Assembly (NCBI GenBank): GCA_938004315.1
Contig: CALKWG010000301.1
Location: forward strand, 1 to 9,994
DNA from: an uncultured Spirochaetaceae bacterium
Lineage (GTDB): Bacteria; Spirochaetota; Spirochaetia; Treponematales; UBA12059
DNA: 9,994 nt
Reading direction: 5' to 3'
Positions within the stretch are counted from its first letter, which is position 1, and each line of letters begins with the position of its first letter. The notes below the pieces were generated by a model. That model saw only the letters and a list, made by a program, of their open reading frames with translations. It searched no databases and was not told the DNA's origin. The translations under genes were made by a program, and so were the position numbers. Below, in pieces: positions 6,030 to 9,994 of the stretch.

Positions 6030-6123
6030 GCGGGCAAATTCACGGAATTCTAGCAAATTTGCGTGTAGTAGAATTCTATAAATTCTTATTACAGAAACAC
6101 ATAGCAGCTTACATCTGAAATTC
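6018..6123. repeat. Cluster of RAATTY hexamers
   Basis: AAATTC or GAATTC or AAATTT occurs at 6018, 6036, 6045, 6055, 6071, 6080 and 6118. Several are 9-10 bp apart, about one helical turn. The set includes the palindromes GCAAATTTGC (6053-6062) and TAGAATTCTA (6069-6078). An exact 11-bp direct repeat, AATTCTATAAA, occurs at 6072-6082 and 6119-6129. The cluster begins inside the dnaA promoter spacer and extends upstream of its -35. Confidence 0.5.
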
Positions 6124-6184
6124 TATAAAGCTGAGTCTTTTGTTCCAAAAAACGCTATTCATTGCTCTATATATGCTTAGGTGT

Positions 6185-6193
6185 TTTTGCACA
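6185..6193 (+). promoter_or_regulatory. DnaA box TTTTGCACA (tandem pair, first)
   Basis: Full match to TTWTNCACA. The next box starts 11 bp further on in the same orientation, one helical turn away, which would allow side-by-side DnaA binding on one face of the helix. Confidence 0.5.
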
Positions 6194-6195
6194 AC

Positions 6196-6204
6196 TTATT
6201 CACA
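6196..6204 (+). promoter_or_regulatory. DnaA box TTATTCACA (tandem pair, second)
   Basis: Full match to TTWTNCACA, 2 bp after the previous box. The pair lies about 40 bp upstream of the gyrB promoter candidate, so DnaA could also affect gyrB transcription. Confidence 0.55.
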
Positions 6205-6244
6205 TCGCTAGGGGAAAGGAGCTCTCCTCTATAGTAGTGCGTTC

Positions 6245-6273
6245 TTTACTTTTATGCCCGTCGGGGATATACT
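6245..6273 (+). promoter_or_regulatory. Likely gyrBA promoter
   Basis: TTTACT (6245-6250) and TATACT (6268-6273) are 17 bp apart, matching 4 of 6 and 5 of 6 consensus bases. The spacer is GC-rich near the -10, and the base right after the -10 begins an inverted repeat; a GC-rich start region is a known feature of supercoiling-sensitive promoters. The predicted leader is about 95 nt. Confidence 0.5.
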
Positions 6274-6317
6274 GCCCCGTCGAAAATCGGCCGAACGGGG
6301 CTATGCGGCGCGCCGCA
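6274..6317 (+). repeat. Two inverted repeats at the gyrB transcription start and leader
   Basis: The first has exact 7-bp arms GCCCCGT (6274-6280) and ACGGGGC (6295-6301) beginning directly after the predicted -10. The second is a perfect 14-bp palindrome, TGCGGCGCGCCGCA (6304-6317). The first overlaps the predicted start site, so it would act as DNA (operator or cruciform) rather than fully as RNA. The second could fold in RNA or DNA. Confidence 0.55.
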
Positions 6318-6371
6318 CGCGGCCGCCTTCCTAGCCCGCCCAGCCCCATCCAGCTTACTTCCACGGATTAG

Positions 6372-8282
<1,911 letters not shown>

Positions 8283-8283
8283 C

Positions 8284-9994
8284 ATGGCAGAACTTACCGG
8301 CAGAGTCATACCCGTACCCATCGAGGAGGAGGTGAAGACCGCCTACCTCAACTACGCGATGAGCGTCATCGTCGCCCGCGCCCTTCCCGACGCCCGCGAC
8401 GGCTTAAAGCCCGTGCATAGGCGCCTCCTGTACGCGATGGACGAGCTGGGCCTGAAGCCCTCGGCCGCCACCAAGAAGAGCGCGCGCATTACCGGCGACG
8501 CCATGGGTAAGTACCACCCCCACGGCGACCTCTCGCTCTACGACGCCCTCGTGCGTATGGCCCAGGACTTCAGCCTGCGCTATCCCCTGGTGCACGGCCA
8601 GGGCAACTTCGGCTCGGTGGACGGCGACCCGCCGGCCGCCAGCCGCTACACCGAGGCCAAGCTCTCCAAGCTGGGCGACGAGCTCCTCGCCGACCTGGAG
8701 AAGGAGACCGTCGACTTCGCGCCCAACTACGACGACAGCCTGACCGAGCCTACGGTCCTGCCTGCGGCCTTCCCGAACCTCCTCGTCAACGGCTCCTCGG
8801 GCATCGCCGTGGGCATGGCCACCAACATGGCCCCGCACAACCTGCGCGAGGTGACCGACGCCGTGGCCGCCTACATCGACGACCCGGAGATCGGCCCCGA
8901 CGGCCTTATGAGGCACCTGCCGGGCCCGGACTTCCCCACCGGCGGCATCATATTCGGGCGCCGCGGCATACGCGAGGCCTATCTAACCGGTAAAGGAAAG
9001 TTAACGGTACGCGGCCGCTTCATGATAGAGACCATGAAGGGCGGCAAGGAGCAGATCGTGTTCACGGAGATCCCGTACGCCGTGAACAAGGCCAACCTGA
9101 TCATCAAGATCGCCGACCTCATACGCGACAAGGTCATCGAGGGCATCGCCGACGTCCGCGACGAGTCGGACCGCCAGGGCATGCGCGTCGTGATCGAGCT
9201 CAAGCGCGGCGCGGTGACCAAGCTCATCTTGAATAAGCTCTTCGCGCACACCCCCCTGCAGAGCACCTTCGGCGTCATCAACCTGGCGCTGGTGGGCGGC
9301 CGGCCCAAGCTCCTTTCGGTCAAGGACCTGATCAAGTGCTTCGTGGACCACCGCGTCGAGGTGGTCACCAGGCGCACCAAGTACGAGCTCCGCAAGGCCG
9401 AGGAGCGCGCCCATATCCTGGAAGGCCTCGTCGTCGCCATCGAGAACATCGACGAGGTGGTACGCATCATCAAGGCTAGCGCCAACGTCGACGCGGCCAA
9501 GCGCGCCCTCATGGAGCGCTTCGCCCTGAGCGAGATCCAGTCCCAGGCCATCGTCGACATGCGGCTCGGCCGCCTCACGAGCCTAGAGATCGAGAAGCTC
9601 CGCGCCGAGCTCGCGGAGATCCAGGCCAAGATCGCCTACTACAAGGATCTCCTCGCGCATCCGCAGAAGATCCTGGGGGTCATCAAGGACGAGACACGCG
9701 TCATAGCCGATAAGTACGGCGACGAGCGGCGCACCGAGATCGTCGCCGACGAGGTCGAGGCGATCAATATCGAGGACCTGATCAAACGCGAGGAGATGGT
9801 CATCCTCATCTCCAACAAGGGCTTCATCAAGCGCGTGGCGGTGAGCGCCTATCGCAGCCAGGGGCGGGGAGGGAAGGGCTCAAACTCCACCTCGCTCATG
9901 GACGAGGACTTCATCGAGCAGATCTTCATCGCCAACACCCACGACTACATCATGTTCATCTCGAGCGCCGGCAAGGCCTACTGGCTCAAGGTGC
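8284..9994 (+). CDS. gyrA: DNA gyrase subunit A, partial at right edge
   Basis: 570 codons are visible, starting [20 protein letters not shown], and the frame is open at the window end. The breakage-reunion domain shows [17 protein letters not shown], the quinolone-determining segment [12 protein letters not shown], and the catalytic Arg121-Tyr122 pair in ASRYTE, with numbering equal to E. coli. The tower and coiled-coil segments follow, including [22 protein letters not shown]. The GyrA-box QGRGGKG is at 526-532 and opens the C-terminal DNA-wrapping domain, which distinguishes gyrase from topoisomerase IV. Roughly 250 residues are expected beyond the edge. Leu occupies position 83, where E. 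coli has Ser. The stop of gyrB and this ATG are separated by one base, with no clear Shine-Dalgarno, so translation is probably coupled to gyrB, which would keep the A2B2 subunits in balance. Confidence 0.97.
   Translation, partial: MAELTGRVIPVPIEEEVKTAYLNYAMSVIVARALPDARDGLKPVHRRLLYAMDELGLKPSAATKKSARITGDAMGKYHPHGDLSLYDALVRMAQDFSLRYPLVHGQGNFGSVDGDPPAASRYTEAKLSKLGDELLADLEKETVDFAPNYDDSLTEPTVLPAAFPNLLVNGSSGIAVGMATNMAPHNLREVTDAVAAYIDDPEIGPDGLMRHLPGPDFPTGGIIFGRRGIREAYLTGKGKLTVRGRFMIETMKGGKEQIVFTEIPYAVNKANLIIKIADLIRDKVIEGIADVRDESDRQGMRVVIELKRGAVTKLILNKLFAHTPLQSTFGVINLALVGGRPKLLSVKDLIKCFVDHRVEVVTRRTKYELRKAEERAHILEGLVVAIENIDEVVRIIKASANVDAAKRALMERFALSEIQSQAIVDMRLGRLTSLEIEKLRAELAEIQAKIAYYKDLLAHPQKILGVIKDETRVIADKYGDERRTEIVADEVEAINIEDLIKREEMVILISNKGFIKRVAVSAYRSQGRGGKGSNSTSLMDEDFIEQIFIANTHDYIMFISSAGKAYWLKV

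Noticed and set aside
6098..6104. CACATAG as a further DnaA box
   Set aside because: The preceding four bases are GAAA rather than TTWT, so it fails the consensus.
6217..6228. Short inverted repeat AGGAG-CT-CTCCT upstream of gyrB
   Set aside because: The arms are only 5 bp with a 2-base centre, which is easily expected by chance; no functional context was seen.
6162..6371. 69-codon plus-strand open frame upstream of gyrB (MLYICLGVF...)
   Set aside because: It has no recognisable motif or Shine-Dalgarno, spans the tandem DnaA boxes and gyrB promoter, and its second half is translated palindromic leader sequence.
8404..9629. Long antisense open frames inside gyrA
   Set aside because: They lie fully within a well-conserved gyrA frame and show no independent motif.

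Overview
The window is a chromosomal replication-origin neighbourhood from a GC-rich bacterium. All coding regions are GC-rich, while the two large non-coding gaps are AT-rich. The protein sequences (DnaA, DnaN, GyrB) and the dnaA-dnaN-recF-DUF721 order resemble treponeme-type spirochaetes; in Treponema pallidum, as I recall, the same four genes are followed by gyrA. I therefore suggest a GC-rich member of the Spirochaetia (Treponemataceae/Breznakiellaceae-like). This rests on recalled resemblance, not on a search.

Layout. From about 5930 leftward, everything reads on the minus strand: dnaA (5932-4481), a 320-bp gap, dnaN (4160-3057), recF (2992-1895), a DciA-like DUF721 gene (1917-1426, overlapping recF), a small thioredoxin-fold-like protein with two CxxC motifs (1351-1010), and tex, which runs off the left edge (1006-1). 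From about 6375 rightward, everything reads on the plus strand: gyrB (6375-8282), then gyrA after a single base (8284 to the right edge, 570 codons visible). The 442-bp gap between dnaA and gyrB is thus the point where gene orientation flips, as expected if forks leave from this neighbourhood and most genes are co-oriented with replication.

Origin signals. Both gaps flanking dnaA carry matches to the DnaA-box consensus TTWTNCACA, so a bipartite origin around dnaA is plausible. The dnaN-side gap holds a 30-bp tract that is 27/30 A+T, then an in-register series of TAG/TAA trinucleotides, an 11-bp spacer and a DnaA box. This is the arrangement described for the unwinding element with DnaA-trios in Bacillus subtilis. 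The gyrB-side gap holds a box in the dnaA leader, a tandem pair of boxes one helical turn apart, and an unexplained cluster of seven RAATTY hexamers just upstream of the likely dnaA promoter.

How the genes work together. DnaA opens the origin, the DciA-like protein probably helps bring the replicative helicase, DnaN clamps the polymerase, RecF acts at gaps and stalled forks, and GyrA/GyrB remove positive supercoils ahead of the fork. Tex and the small CxxC protein are passengers whose link to replication is unclear. No tRNA, rRNA, CRISPR array, insertion sequence or canonical rho-independent terminator was seen. I found no evidence of a wholly new system. The most interesting items are the origin architecture, the CxxC-x4-CxxC protein, and a leucine at GyrA position 83.
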